Counted from the first letter of the stretch, positions 50,071 to 59,293 are shown. The stretch: 64,000 bases of DNA from Blastococcus sp. VKM Ac-2987 (GCF_026967805.1 NZ_JAPVBG010000002.1:1-64000), one strand, 5' to 3'. Made by a program: numbers and translations. Notes: generated by a model from the letters alone, not told the origin.

Positions 50071-51311
50071 GCGGCCTGCTCGTGACGGGGATGGGCGTCG
50101 TCGCGCCGACCGGCGTCGGCGCCGAGGCGCACTGGGCGTCGCTGCTGCGGGGCGAGCCGGCGATCCGGCCGATCCAGGGCTTCGACCCGGCGCGGTACGG
50201 CATCTCGCTGGCCGGCCAGGTGCTCGACTTCGTGCCCACGGACCACGTGGCCCCGCAGTTGCTGGTGCAGACCGACCGGTGGACGTGGATGTCCCTGGCG
50301 GCGGCCACCCTGGCCGCCGAGGACGCCGGCTACGACGACCCCGAGGACGCCTACGCCACCTCGGTCTTCCTGGCCGCCGGCTCCGGCGGCAACGAGTTCA
50401 GCCAGCACGAGATCCAGGGGCTGTGGGCGAAGGGGCCGAAGTCCGTCGGCGCCTACCAGTCGATCGCGTGGTTCTACGCGGCCAGCACCGGCCAGATCTC
50501 CATCCGGGACGGCCGCAAGGGACCGTCCGGCGTCGTGGTCAGCGAGGGCGCGGGCGGACTGGACAGCATCGGCTGGGCCCGCCGGGTGGTCCGCCGCGGA
50601 ACTCCGGCGGTGCTGGTCGGCGGCACCGAGGCCGGGCTGTGCCCGTACGCCCTGCTGTGCACGGAGACCAGTGGCCGGCTGTCCACGGCGGAGCGCGCCG
50701 AGGACGCCTACAAGCCGTTCGACCGGCGGGCCTCCGGGCACGTCGTCGGCGAAGGCGGGGCGATCCTGCTGCTCGAGGAGGCCGACGCCGCCCGTGCCCG
50801 CGGGGTACAGCAGGTGTGGGGCGAGGTGGCGGGCTACGGCGCTACCCACGACGCCTACCACCACGAGGCCCCCGCGCCGGACGCGACGCAGTACGCGCGG
50901 GCGATCCGGCTCTCGCTGGCCGACGCCGGGGTGACGCCGGAGGACGTCGACCTGGTCGTGGCCGACGCCGCGGGGACGCCGGAGCTGGACGCGCACGAGC
51001 TGCAGGCCCTGGCGTCGGTCTTCGGCCGGCGGCGGACGCCGGTGCCGGTGACCGCGCCGTCGTCGTGGACCGGGCGGCTGATGGCCGGTGGCTCGGCCCT
51101 GAACGTGGCCACCGCCCTGCTGGCGATGCGCGACGGGATCGTGCCGGGGATCGCCCACCTCGACGACCCGGTCGAGGCCGAGGGCGTCGACCTCGTGCAA
51201 CGGACCCGGGTGCTGGACCTCGAGGTCGTGGTGGTCCTGGCCCGGGGCTTCGGGGGCTTCAACAGCAGCCTGGTGCTCCGCCGGCACGTCGGGGAGGAGG
51301 GAGCGGCATGA
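50067..51311 (+). CDS. Type II PKS ketosynthase beta (chain-length factor) with Gly161
   Basis: A 414-residue chain-length factor. It lacks the KS Cys, as expected, but the conserved Gln161 of CLFs is also missing: [12 protein letters not shown] has Gly161 where AEQAGGLD is normal. The tail [19 protein letters not shown] is standard. The CLF-KS dimer sets chain length, and Gln161 has been linked to malonyl-ACP decarboxylation for priming. Its loss could mean different priming. ATG 50067 overlaps the KS-alpha stop (ATGA); its own stop overlaps the ABM gene. Confidence 0.92.
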   Translation: MSGLLVTGMGVVAPTGVGAEAHWASLLRGEPAIRPIQGFDPARYGISLAGQVLDFVPTDHVAPQLLVQTDRWTWMSLAAATLAAEDAGYDDPEDAYATSVFLAAGSGGNEFSQHEIQGLWAKGPKSVGAYQSIAWFYAASTGQISIRDGRKGPSGVVVSEGAGGLDSIGWARRVVRRGTPAVLVGGTEAGLCPYALLCTETSGRLSTAERAEDAYKPFDRRASGHVVGEGGAILLLEEADAARARGVQQVWGEVAGYGATHDAYHHEAPAPDATQYARAIRLSLADAGVTPEDVDLVVADAAGTPELDAHELQALASVFGRRRTPVPVTAPSSWTGRLMAGGSALNVATALLAMRDGIVPGIAHLDDPVEAEGVDLVQRTRVLDLEVVVVLARGFGGFNSSLVLRRHVGEEGAA

Positions 51312-51655
51312 CGGCGGTGGGCGACGCACCCGCGGTGCGCACCATCCTGCGCATGCGGGCCCGCGAAGGGTGCGAGGCCGCGTTCGAGACGGCCTGGCGC
51401 CGAGCCGCCGCGGAGATCAGCCGGGTACCCGGGAACCTGTGGCAGGAGCTGATCCGCGACGCCGACGACCCGCGGACCTTCCTGATCACCAGCGACTGGA
51501 CCGACCGGGCTGCGGTCGACGCCTTCGGCCGCAGCCCCGCCCGGGAGACGCTCACCGAGGCGCTGCGCGACCTGCGGGAGGACGCGGCCCGGAACACCTA
51601 CGAGGTGCTGGCAGCCGTGCCCGGTGCCGGGCGGTCGCTGGGGGAACCGGCATGA
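51308..51655 (+). CDS. ABM-domain (antibiotic biosynthesis monooxygenase) protein
   Basis: A 115-residue ABM protein (RTILRMRAREGCEAAFETAW, then SDWTDRAAVDAFGRS). ABM proteins of the TcmH/ActVA-Orf6 group oxidise anthrone-type intermediates to quinones without cofactor. It is nearly identical in plan to the first domain of the next gene, showing a recent tandem duplication. ATGA overlaps on both sides. A catalytic role is possible but its active residues are not known to me. Confidence 0.85.
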   Translation: MTAVGDAPAVRTILRMRAREGCEAAFETAWRRAAAEISRVPGNLWQELIRDADDPRTFLITSDWTDRAAVDAFGRSPARETLTEALRDLREDAARNTYEVLAAVPGAGRSLGEPA

Positions 51656-54474
51656 CGGAGCCTGCAACGGTGCCGGGCGAGCGGACCGGGGTGCGGACCG
51701 TCCTGCGGATGCGTGCGCGGGAGGGCTGCGAGGGCCGGTTTCAGACGGCCTGGCGCCGGGCGGCCGCGGAGATCAGCCGGGTGCCGGGGAACCTGCGCCA
51801 AGAGCTGATGTGCGACGAGGACGACCCGCGCTGGTTCGGCGTCGTCAGCGACTGGACCGACCGGGCGTCGGTGGACGCCTTCGAGCGCAGCTCCGCCCGG
51901 GATGCGTTCACCGAGGCGCTGCGCGACCTGCGGGACGACGCCACGCGCTCGACGTTCACCGTGCTGGCGACGGTGCCGGCCGAGCCGTCGCGGCCGGTGC
52001 GCATCGACTTCTCCACCAGCGTCAAGCCGGGCGAGCAGGAGGCCTTCGAGCGCGCGTACACGACGGTCACCAAGCGCATCGAGGACTCACCGGGCTACGT
52101 GCGCGAGGAGCTGCTGCGCGACGCCACGGGCCTGCGATACCACATCTTCGCGGAGTGGAAGTCCGAGGACGACTTCGTCGCGTGGGTGGAGGACCCGTCG
52201 CACATGGCGATCGGCGCACCGCTGGCCCGGTGGCACTCGGTGGAATTCCGGCGCGAGGTCCTGGAGATCCGCCAGCGGTCCGGCACCGACTTTCCGCCGC
52301 TGCCCCCGCCCGGCGGCACCGTCGAGGTGGAGCGGGTCCGCGTCGACTCCGCCGTCGCCGTCGAGCCCTGGGAGCAGGAGGCGTTCGAGCTGGCGTACTG
52401 CGCCGCCGCGCAGCTCGCCCGCAGCGCCCCCGGCCACGCCCGCGAGGAGCTGCTCCGCGAGCCCGGCGGAGGCCGCTACCACGTCGTCGCCGAGTGGGAA
52501 TCCGAGCAGCGGTTCACCGACTGGGCGGCGGGGCCGGGGAACTGGGCCGCCGGGCCGCTGGGCCGGTGGCTGGCGCGGGGCGAGGACCGCCGCGTCTTCT
52601 CGCTGCGCGTCCGTCCGGAGCCGCCGTCGGTGGCCGCGGTGCGGCCGGTGCAGGTCCGCGTGGACGAGGCCGCCGGCACCGTGCCCGCCCCGGCCGTACC
52701 GCTCGCCGGCAGCACGGTCCCCAGCGCCAGCGTGCAGGAGTTCGTGGAGAAGCCGGACGACGCCGGCGCCCACACAGCCGCCGTGCCGATGCCGGCCGCG
52801 GCCGACCCCGCCGGCGGCGTCCGCGCTCCCGGTCGGCCGGTCGAGGTGCTCGTCGTCGGTGCCGGGCCGGCCGGGCTCACCCACGCCATCGAGCTGGCCC
52901 GTCGCGGCATCGCCGTCCGGATCGTGGACAAGCGCCCGCAGGCCTCCACGCAGGCGGACAAGGCGATCGGCATCCACTGCCGGACGATGGAGATCTGGGA
53001 GGACCAGGGCATCGTCACCGAGGCGATGGACGCGGGCATCTGGCTGCACGGGCAGACGGTGTTCGTCAACGGCGAGCAGACCCACCAGGTCGACTGGTCG
53101 GGGCTCGACGAGCTGCCCTACGCCCACCTGGGGCTTCCGCAGTACGACACCGAGCGCATCCTCGGGGCGAAGCTGGCCTCCCTGGGCGTCGCCGTCGAGC
53201 GCGGGGTCGAGCTGGTCGGCTTCACCCAGGACGACGACGGCGTCACCGCACAGCTGCGGTCCGCCGCGGGCGAGGTCGAGACGACCCCGGCGCAGTACCT
53301 GGTGGGCTGCGACGGGGCGCACAGCGCCGTCCGCTCGGGGCTGGGGCTGGCCTTCGAGGGCGGGCTGTCGATGTTCCCGCAGCTGTTCATGCTCGGGGAC
53401 GTCGACGTCGACTGGGACCTGCCGGCCGGGCACCTGGTGCGCTTCGTCCGGATCGAGGGCGACGACTTCACCGGGATGCTGGTGTGCGTCCCGCTCAAGG
53501 GGCGCAACCGCTACCGGATCGCGACGCTGGCCCCCGAGCGGTGGCAGGAGGCGGTCGGCTCCGGCGCCGTCCCGGCCGGGTTCTGGCAGGAGTACGAGCC
53601 GCCGACGCTGGCGGACCTGCAGGCCGCGATCGACGACCTGGGCCCGCCCGGGACGACGGCGAGCAACCTGCGCTGGTCGTCGATCTTCCGGATCAAGCAC
53701 GGCATCGTCGACCGCTACCGCGAGGGACGCGTCTTCGTCGCCGGCGACGCCGCGCACCTGCACCCGCCGGCGGGCGGGCAGGGGATGAACACCGGCATCC
53801 AGGACGCGTGGAACCTCGGCTGGAAGCTCGCCCTCGTCGTCCGGGAGCGGGGCGCGCCCGGACTGCTGGAGAGCTACGAGGCCGAGCGCCGTCCCGCCGG
53901 GAAGATGATCGTCGACCGGGCCGTGGCCATCGCGTTCACCGACGAGATGGACATGGACGACGAGAAGGCGCAGTTCCTGCTCGAGATGCAGATGACCATG
54001 AACTACGCCGGCAGCCCGCTGGTCGGCGAGGCGGCACCGGGGGGCTTCCCCACCGGGCCGGAGCCCGGGCACCGCGCGCCGGACGTCCAGGGCCTGCGGC
54101 GCTTCGGCGTCTCCCACCCGCTGCGGCTGTTCGACCTGACCCGCGGCACCCGCTCCACCTTGCTGCTGCACGCCGACGCCGGCGCCTCGGAGGAGCAGCT
54201 GCTCGGTCTGGAGAAGCTCGCCGTGGGAGTGCGGCAGCAGAGCCGCGGCGAGGTGACCACCTACCTGCTGGTCGCCCCGGGCACTCCGGCGCCCCTGGTC
54301 GTCGACCTGCCGGTGATCGCCGACCCGGACGGCGCCTTCGCCGCCGCCTACGGCGTCACCGGCGCGGGGACGGCGGCCTACCTGGTCCGCCCCGACGGCC
54401 ACGTCGGCTTCCGCACCCGGCCGGTCAACGAGGCCGCGCTCGTCCTCCACCTGGCCGGGGTGTTCGCGCAGTGA
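51652..54474 (+). CDS. Triple ABM-domain FAD-dependent aromatic hydroxylase fusion
   Basis: A 940-residue protein. Three ABM-like ferredoxin-fold domains come first (about 14-105, 115-210 and 224-325): RTVLRMRAREGCEGRFQTAW, RIDFSTSVKPGEQEAFERAY and RVDSAVAVEPWEQEAFELAY. After a 75-residue linker a class A flavin monooxygenase follows, with GAGPAG (403-408), GCDGAHSAVRSG (552 on) and GDAAHLHPPAGGQGMNTG (Gly698, Asp699). The last 150 residues are the thioredoxin-like C-terminal domain of PHBH-type polyketide hydroxylases (MtmOIV/PgaE relatives). It probably hydroxylates the aromatic core and may also form a quinone. Start ATG 51652 overlaps the preceding stop. Confidence 0.9.
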   Translation: MTEPATVPGERTGVRTVLRMRAREGCEGRFQTAWRRAAAEISRVPGNLRQELMCDEDDPRWFGVVSDWTDRASVDAFERSSARDAFTEALRDLRDDATRSTFTVLATVPAEPSRPVRIDFSTSVKPGEQEAFERAYTTVTKRIEDSPGYVREELLRDATGLRYHIFAEWKSEDDFVAWVEDPSHMAIGAPLARWHSVEFRREVLEIRQRSGTDFPPLPPPGGTVEVERVRVDSAVAVEPWEQEAFELAYCAAAQLARSAPGHAREELLREPGGGRYHVVAEWESEQRFTDWAAGPGNWAAGPLGRWLARGEDRRVFSLRVRPEPPSVAAVRPVQVRVDEAAGTVPAPAVPLAGSTVPSASVQEFVEKPDDAGAHTAAVPMPAAADPAGGVRAPGRPVEVLVVGAGPAGLTHAIELARRGIAVRIVDKRPQASTQADKAIGIHCRTMEIWEDQGIVTEAMDAGIWLHGQTVFVNGEQTHQVDWSGLDELPYAHLGLPQYDTERILGAKLASLGVAVERGVELVGFTQDDDGVTAQLRSAAGEVETTPAQYLVGCDGAHSAVRSGLGLAFEGGLSMFPQLFMLGDVDVDWDLPAGHLVRFVRIEGDDFTGMLVCVPLKGRNRYRIATLAPERWQEAVGSGAVPAGFWQEYEPPTLADLQAAIDDLGPPGTTASNLRWSSIFRIKHGIVDRYREGRVFVAGDAAHLHPPAGGQGMNTGIQDAWNLGWKLALVVRERGAPGLLESYEAERRPAGKMIVDRAVAIAFTDEMDMDDEKAQFLLEMQMTMNYAGSPLVGEAAPGGFPTGPEPGHRAPDVQGLRRFGVSHPLRLFDLTRGTRSTLLLHADAGASEEQLLGLEKLAVGVRQQSRGEVTTYLLVAPGTPAPLVVDLPVIADPDGAFAAAYGVTGAGTAAYLVRPDGHVGFRTRPVNEAALVLHLAGVFAQ

Positions 54475-54517
54475 CCGCACCGCAACCCCACGACCACACC
54501 CAGCCCAGGGAGACGAC

Positions 54518-55795
54518 ATGACGCAGACCGCACCGGCAGCCCCGGTCCCGGACGAGGAGATCGTGCCGGGTGAGGAGATCTACACACCCGAGTTCCGGGC
54601 CGACCCGTACCCGGTCTACGCCCGGCTGCGCCGGGAGCGGCCCGTCGTGCGGGTGCGGACGCCCCGGTTCGACTCCTTCCTCGTCACCCGCTACGACGAC
54701 GCGCGGAAGGCGCTGTCGGACCCGCGGCTGTCCAAGGACCTCTACCGCGCCGGGGACACCTACCTGCAGGTGTTCGGCGAGAAGGCGCGGCAGATCAACA
54801 CCAACATGCTCAACTCCGACCCGCCGGAGCACAGCCGGCTGCGGCGCCTGGTGACCCAGGCGTTCACCCCGCGGCGGATCGAGGCGATGCGACCCCGCGT
54901 GGAGGCGATCGTCGAGCGCCTGCTGGACCGGATGGCGCCGCACGGCCGCACCGAGTTCGTGGACGACTTCGCCCTCCGGCTGCCGCTGGCGGTGATCGGC
55001 GACCTGCTCGGGATCCCCGAGGCCGACCACGAGGAGATCCTGGCCGGCACCCAGGTCATCCGGACCGTCGGCACCGGCGGGCGCAGCCCCCAGGAGAACC
55101 GGGCGGCCATCGGGCAGGCCCAGGAACGGCTGCACGCCTACTTCACCGGCCTGGTCGCCGCCAAGCGCCGGGAGCCCGGCGAGGACCTGGTGAGCGCCCT
55201 GATCGCGGCCCGCGACGGCGACGGCCGGCTCTCGGAGCCCGAGCTGGTGTCGACCTGCTTCCTGCTCCTGTTCGCCGGGTACCAGACCACCTCGGACTTC
55301 CTGGGCAACGCGGTGGTCGCGCTGCTCACCCATCCCGACGAGCTGACGAAGCTCCTGGCCGACCCGGGCCTGGTGCCGGAGGCCGTGGAGGAGCTGCTGC
55401 GCTTCGACGGCTCGGTCCCGGTGTCCAGCTTCCGGTTCGCCACCGAGGACCTGGAGATCGGCGGCGTGCCGATCCCCCAGGGTTCGATCGTCACGGTCGT
55501 GCTCAGCTCGGCCAACCACGATCCGCAGCTGGTCGCGGAACCGGACGGGCTGGACGTGACCCGGGGCGACGTCCAGCACATGTCCTTCGGTCACGGCGTC
55601 CACTACTGCCTGGGCACCGCCCTCGCCCGCCTGGAGGCCACCACGGCGCTGCGCCGGATCCTGGTCCGCCTGCCCGACCTCCAGCTCGACGTCCCCGTGG
55701 AGGAGCTGCAGTGGCTCCCGGCCGCCTCGGCCTTCCGCGGGCTGCTCGAGCTGCCGCTGCGCTTCACCGCCACCCCGGTGCGGGACCCGCGGTGA
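54518..55795 (+). CDS. Cytochrome P450 (CYP107-like)
   Basis: A 425-residue bacterial P450. The haem loop is SFGHGVHYCLGTALARLE (Cys364), the K-helix is EAVEELLR, and the ERR arginine is in SSFRFATEDLEI. In the I-helix the usual AGxE/DTT is FAGYQTTSD, with Gln at the acidic position, which may alter oxygen activation. AGGGAGA precedes ATG 54518, 43 bp after the fusion gene. It presumably oxidises or couples the polyketide; ferredoxin genes are not in the window. Confidence 0.93.
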   Translation: MTQTAPAAPVPDEEIVPGEEIYTPEFRADPYPVYARLRRERPVVRVRTPRFDSFLVTRYDDARKALSDPRLSKDLYRAGDTYLQVFGEKARQINTNMLNSDPPEHSRLRRLVTQAFTPRRIEAMRPRVEAIVERLLDRMAPHGRTEFVDDFALRLPLAVIGDLLGIPEADHEEILAGTQVIRTVGTGGRSPQENRAAIGQAQERLHAYFTGLVAAKRREPGEDLVSALIAARDGDGRLSEPELVSTCFLLLFAGYQTTSDFLGNAVVALLTHPDELTKLLADPGLVPEAVEELLRFDGSVPVSSFRFATEDLEIGGVPIPQGSIVTVVLSSANHDPQLVAEPDGLDVTRGDVQHMSFGHGVHYCLGTALARLEATTALRRILVRLPDLQLDVPVEELQWLPAASAFRGLLELPLRFTATPVRDPR

Positions 55796-56745
55796 CCGGG
55801 ACGGTCGCCGGCGCGCCGGTGGTCGCGGCGCGCTCGGAGCGCTACCCGCTCGGCGACCGGTCGGTGGCCCGGCTGGGCTTCGGCGGGATGAAGCTGAGCG
55901 GCCGCCGTCTGATGGGTTCCTCGACCGAGCGCGGCACCGCGGTCGCCGTCCTCCGCAGGGCCGTCGAGCTGGGCGTGCAGCACCTCGAGACCAGCGCCCA
56001 CTACGGCCCCGACGTGGTGAACGCGCTGGTGCGCGAGGCGCTGCACCCCTACCCGGAGGAGCTCGTCGTCGTCACCAAGGTGGGTGCCAGGCGGACGCCG
56101 GACGGGGGGTGGGTGCCCGCACTGGGCGCAGCGGAGCTGCGCCACGCAGTGCACGACGACCTCGACAGCCTCGGGGTGGACGTGCTGGACGTGGTCCTGC
56201 TGCGCATGCCGGGTCTGGGTGAGCAGATGACCGGCGACATCGTCGAACCGTTCGGGGCGCTGGCGCAGCTGCAGCAGGAGGGGCTCGTCCGTCACCTGGG
56301 GCTGAGTCACGTGACCGCCGAGCAGGTGGCCGCGACGCGGGCGGTCGCGCCGCTGGCCTGCGTGCAGAACCACTACAACATCGTCCACCGCGACGACGAC
56401 GGGCAGGTCGACGCGCTCGCCCGGGAGGGCATCCCCTACGTGGCCATGGAGGGCCTCTCCTACACGACGTTCTTCCCGGTACGGGACCTGGCGCCGCGAC
56501 AGGAGGCCGCCCTGGACGCCGTCGCGCGGCGGCTGGACGCCACCCGGTCGCAGGTGGCCATGGCCTGGATCCTGGCCCGCTCGCCCAACCTGCTGGTGAT
56601 CCCGGGGGCGACCTCGGTGGCCCAGCTCGAGGAGAACGTCGCAGCGGCCGCCCTGGCGCTCGGTCCCGCCGACCTGGCGGAGCTGGACCGCATCGCCGAC
56701 GACGGCACGCCCGGGCCGCGGCCGGCGGGCTCCCCGACCGTCTGA
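55792..56745 (+). CDS. Aldo/keto reductase
   Basis: A 317-residue AKR. It has VARLGFGGMKLSG near the N-terminus, HLETSAHYGP (Tyr in place, but Glu where the catalytic Asp of DTAxxYG is expected), VVVTKVG with Lys, and VRHLGLSHV. The barrel's NADPH-binding end is standard (LLVIPGATSVAQLEENVAAA). It would reduce a ketone or aldehyde of the polyketide. The Asp-to-Glu change is seen in few active members that I know. GTG 55792 overlaps the P450 stop. Confidence 0.86.
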   Translation: MTGTVAGAPVVAARSERYPLGDRSVARLGFGGMKLSGRRLMGSSTERGTAVAVLRRAVELGVQHLETSAHYGPDVVNALVREALHPYPEELVVVTKVGARRTPDGGWVPALGAAELRHAVHDDLDSLGVDVLDVVLLRMPGLGEQMTGDIVEPFGALAQLQQEGLVRHLGLSHVTAEQVAATRAVAPLACVQNHYNIVHRDDDGQVDALAREGIPYVAMEGLSYTTFFPVRDLAPRQEAALDAVARRLDATRSQVAMAWILARSPNLLVIPGATSVAQLEENVAAAALALGPADLAELDRIADDGTPGPRPAGSPTV

Positions 56746-56863
56746 CCCGTGCAGGAGTTCGGTGGTGGACGGGCCCGGACCCGGCCGGTCCACCCCGAGG
56801 ACGTCCACGCCGGGTCAGCCGTGCCCGGCCATCGCCATCCGGCACAGAACCACAGGAGGAAAG

Positions 56864-57556
56864 ATGACCTTCCGCCCGTTCCGCAACGTGATCGTCTGCC
56901 GCATGGTGCCCGGCAGCGAGGACAAGGTCGGCCGCGTCTTCGCCTACTACGACACCACCACGCGCCCCCAGGACCTCGGGGTCGTCGGGCGGTACCTGCT
57001 GTCGCACGACGACCTCTACCTGCACGTCATCGAGCGCAAGGAGGACCCGGAGATCTCGGGTCAGCGCCGCGGTCTGCCCGCCTTCCAGAAGATCGCCGAC
57101 GAGATCGCGCCCTACGTGACGCCGTACCCCAGCTACTGGCAGAACCCGTCCCACTCCGTCGCCAAGCCGTTCTACCAGTGGGTACCGGACGGGGACGTGC
57201 CCGAGCACCGGGAGCTGACCGTGATCGTGCAGCGGATGAAGCCCGGGGCCGAGGACGACATCGCCCGCGTCTTCGCCGAGTCCGACGCGGGGGACCTACC
57301 GGTCGAGACCGGGGTGACCGGGCGCTGGCTGTACTCCATGGAGGACGTCTTCGTGCACCTGCTGGAGCAGGACCCGGAGAAGGCCGCGGCTGTCCGGGCC
57401 AGCCACGAGTCGTTCCGGCCCGCCTTCACCAGGATCATGGAGCAGCTCCGCCCGTACCTCAGCCCGTACCGCCCGGAGACCTGGCAGACCCCGAGGGACT
57501 CGGTGGCCACGGTCTTCCACCGGTGGCAGGCCGACGACTGGCACCCGGAGGGCTGA
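56864..57556 (+). CDS. Two-domain TcmI-like polyketide cyclase
   Basis: A 230-residue protein with two TcmI-type domains (about 1-115 and 120-228): FRNVIVCRMVPGSEDKVGRV, then LTVIVQRMKPGAEDDIARVF, each ending with a W-x-T/N-P block (QNPSHSVAKPFYQW, QTPRDSVATVFHRW). AGGAGGA stands four bases before ATG 56864. A 118-bp gap before it may hold a second promoter. It closes the cluster; the single-domain relative opens it. It likely closes later rings. Confidence 0.85.
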   Translation: MTFRPFRNVIVCRMVPGSEDKVGRVFAYYDTTTRPQDLGVVGRYLLSHDDLYLHVIERKEDPEISGQRRGLPAFQKIADEIAPYVTPYPSYWQNPSHSVAKPFYQWVPDGDVPEHRELTVIVQRMKPGAEDDIARVFAESDAGDLPVETGVTGRWLYSMEDVFVHLLEQDPEKAAAVRASHESFRPAFTRIMEQLRPYLSPYRPETWQTPRDSVATVFHRWQADDWHPEG

Positions 57557-57605
57557 CCACGGCACCGGTGCGGTGCCGCCGGCGCACCCGGTCGTCGCGA
57601 CGCGC

Positions 57606-58160
57606 TCAGCGGAGACGGCCGGTGGCCCGCAGCTCGACCGCCGTCAGCACCTCCCAGCGGATCGCCGAGCTGCCCGGCCGGATCAGCCGCCAGTAGCGGT
57701 CGAACCGTCGCCGGGTCGTGGCGTCGGTCGACGTCACCCGGGTCTCCGAGCTCAGCTCCGTCCCGTCGCCCCGGGGCGTCAGCCGGAAGTCCATCGCGGC
57801 CTTCACCCAGCCGCGCTGGGTGAAGCGGCGGAACTCCCCGGCGTCCAGGACCGGCCCGGCGTCGCCGCCGTCGAGCCGCCACGGCTGCAGCGCACCGCCG
57901 AACACCACCGACGACGGCGCCTCGGCGGCCAGCAGCGGCACCGGCAGCGCATCGAGGAACGGCCGGTCGTGCAGCCGGCCGAGGCCCCTGCCGGACAGCG
58001 CGACCGGCAGGAACCGGGCGGCGCCGAGCGCCAGCGTCACCGGCAGCCCCGACAGCCGCACCTCGTGCAGCGCGGCCCAGACCACCGGCGGCGGGGCGGC
58101 GATCCACCGCGCCTGCCGGGTGACGTGCTCGGGCCGGGGGAGGACGTCGTCGAGCTCCAT
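57606..58160 (-). CDS. SRPBCC-like hypothetical protein
   Basis: A 184-residue protein (LDDVLPRPEHVTRQARWIAA, then PPPVVWAALHEVRLSG). The strand pattern and FRLTPRGDGTELSSETRV, with a C-terminal amphipathic helix (RRFDRYWRLIRPGSSAIRWE), are typical of SRPBCC/DUF2867-like actinobacterial proteins. Function is unknown. ATG 58160 overlaps by ATGA the stop of the serine hydrolase gene upstream, so the two are cotranscribed. Confidence 0.65.
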   Translation of the reverse strand: MELDDVLPRPEHVTRQARWIAAPPPVVWAALHEVRLSGLPVTLALGAARFLPVALSGRGLGRLHDRPFLDALPVPLLAAEAPSSVVFGGALQPWRLDGGDAGPVLDAGEFRRFTQRGWVKAAMDFRLTPRGDGTELSSETRVTSTDATTRRRFDRYWRLIRPGSSAIRWEVLTAVELRATGRLR

Positions 58161-59293
58161 CAGCCGAGCGCGCCGTAGACCGCGCGGACGTAGGCCTCGC
58201 TGCGCGGCGAACCGATCAGCCCGGCGCCCATCCTGTTCATCATGTAGCTGATGGTCAGCCGCCGGTCGAGGTCCATCACCACCAGCGAGCCACCCCAGCC
58301 GCCCCAGAAGCAGGTCCGGCCCGGGGGCACGTAGGGCACCGTGGGGGAGCCCAGGCAGAAGCCGGTCCCCCACCGGAACGGCGCGCCGAGCACCAGGTCC
58401 ACGCCGTCGGCCTGCTGGTCGAACACCTTCTCGACCGTCTCCGGCGAGAGCAGCCGGACCCCGCCGGCCTCGCCGCCCAGCGACAGGGTCCGCAGCACCG
58501 TCATGACACCGCGGGCGTTGGAGTGCCCGTTCAGCGCGCCGAGATCGGCGGCCCGCCACTCCGGGGAGTTCGCAGCCTTCGCCGACGCGGTCGGGCCGGT
58601 GAAGGTCTTGACGCTCACCGACTCCGGGTCCAGCGTGCGCGGGTCGACGTCGGGACGCGGCGGCGCCACCACCGGCGCGATCCGGGAGACCTCCGACTCG
58701 CGCGCCCCGATCTGGAAGTCCGCGCCCAGCGGGTCGGCGATGTTGTCGGCGACGAACTTCTTGAAGGTGGTGTTCGTGATCCGCCGGATGACCTCGCCGA
58801 CCAGGTGCCCCTGGTTGTTGGCGTGGTAGCCCGACGCGGTACCCGGCTCCCACCACGGCCGCTGCTGGGCCAGCCGCTCGGTGGCGGAGGTCCAGTCGTA
58901 CATGTCGCGGATGGAGAACGGCTGCTCCCACCCCGAGACGCCGGAGGTGTGCGCCAGCAGGTGCCGCACCCGCACGTCCTTCTTCCCCTTGGCGCAGAAC
59001 TCGGGCCAGTAGTCGCCCACCGGCGCGTCCAGGTCCAGCTCGCCGCGCTCGACCAGCAGCAGCGCGGCGAGCGCCAGCACGCACTTGGTGGTCGACCAGA
59101 CGTTGACGATCGTGTGCTCCGACCAGGGCTGGGTGCGCGCCTCGTCCCGGTAGCCACCCCAGAGGTCGACGACGGTCTCGCCGTCCAGGTCGACGGCGAC
59201 CGACGCGCCGAGCTCCTCGCCGTCCAGCTGCTGCGCCAGCGCCTCGCGCACCCCCGCGAAGCGCTCGTCGCACCTGCCGTGGACCTCGGCCAT
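58160..59293 (-). CDS. Serine hydrolase of the class C beta-lactamase/EstB family
   Basis: A 377-residue serine hydrolase. SxxK is STTK (Ser67, Lys70), the YxN motif is YHANNQG, and the HxG-like motif falls near the C-terminus (WGGWGGSLVV). Relatives (EstB, LACTB-like) are esterases rather than true beta-lactamases; no signal peptide is seen, so it acts in the cytoplasm. ATG 59293 starts it. It forms an operon with the SRPBCC-like gene. Confidence 0.88.
   Translation of the reverse strand: MAEVHGRCDERFAGVREALAQQLDGEELGASVAVDLDGETVVDLWGGYRDEARTQPWSEHTIVNVWSTTKCVLALAALLLVERGELDLDAPVGDYWPEFCAKGKKDVRVRHLLAHTSGVSGWEQPFSIRDMYDWTSATERLAQQRPWWEPGTASGYHANNQGHLVGEVIRRITNTTFKKFVADNIADPLGADFQIGARESEVSRIAPVVAPPRPDVDPRTLDPESVSVKTFTGPTASAKAANSPEWRAADLGALNGHSNARGVMTVLRTLSLGGEAGGVRLLSPETVEKVFDQQADGVDLVLGAPFRWGTGFCLGSPTVPYVPPGRTCFWGGWGGSLVVMDLDRRLTISYMMNRMGAGLIGSPRSEAYVRAVYGALG

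Noticed and set aside
58160-59293. Antibiotic resistance beta-lactamase
   Set aside because: It has the SxxK and YxN motifs of the class C fold but no signal peptide and resembles cytoplasmic EstB-like esterases.
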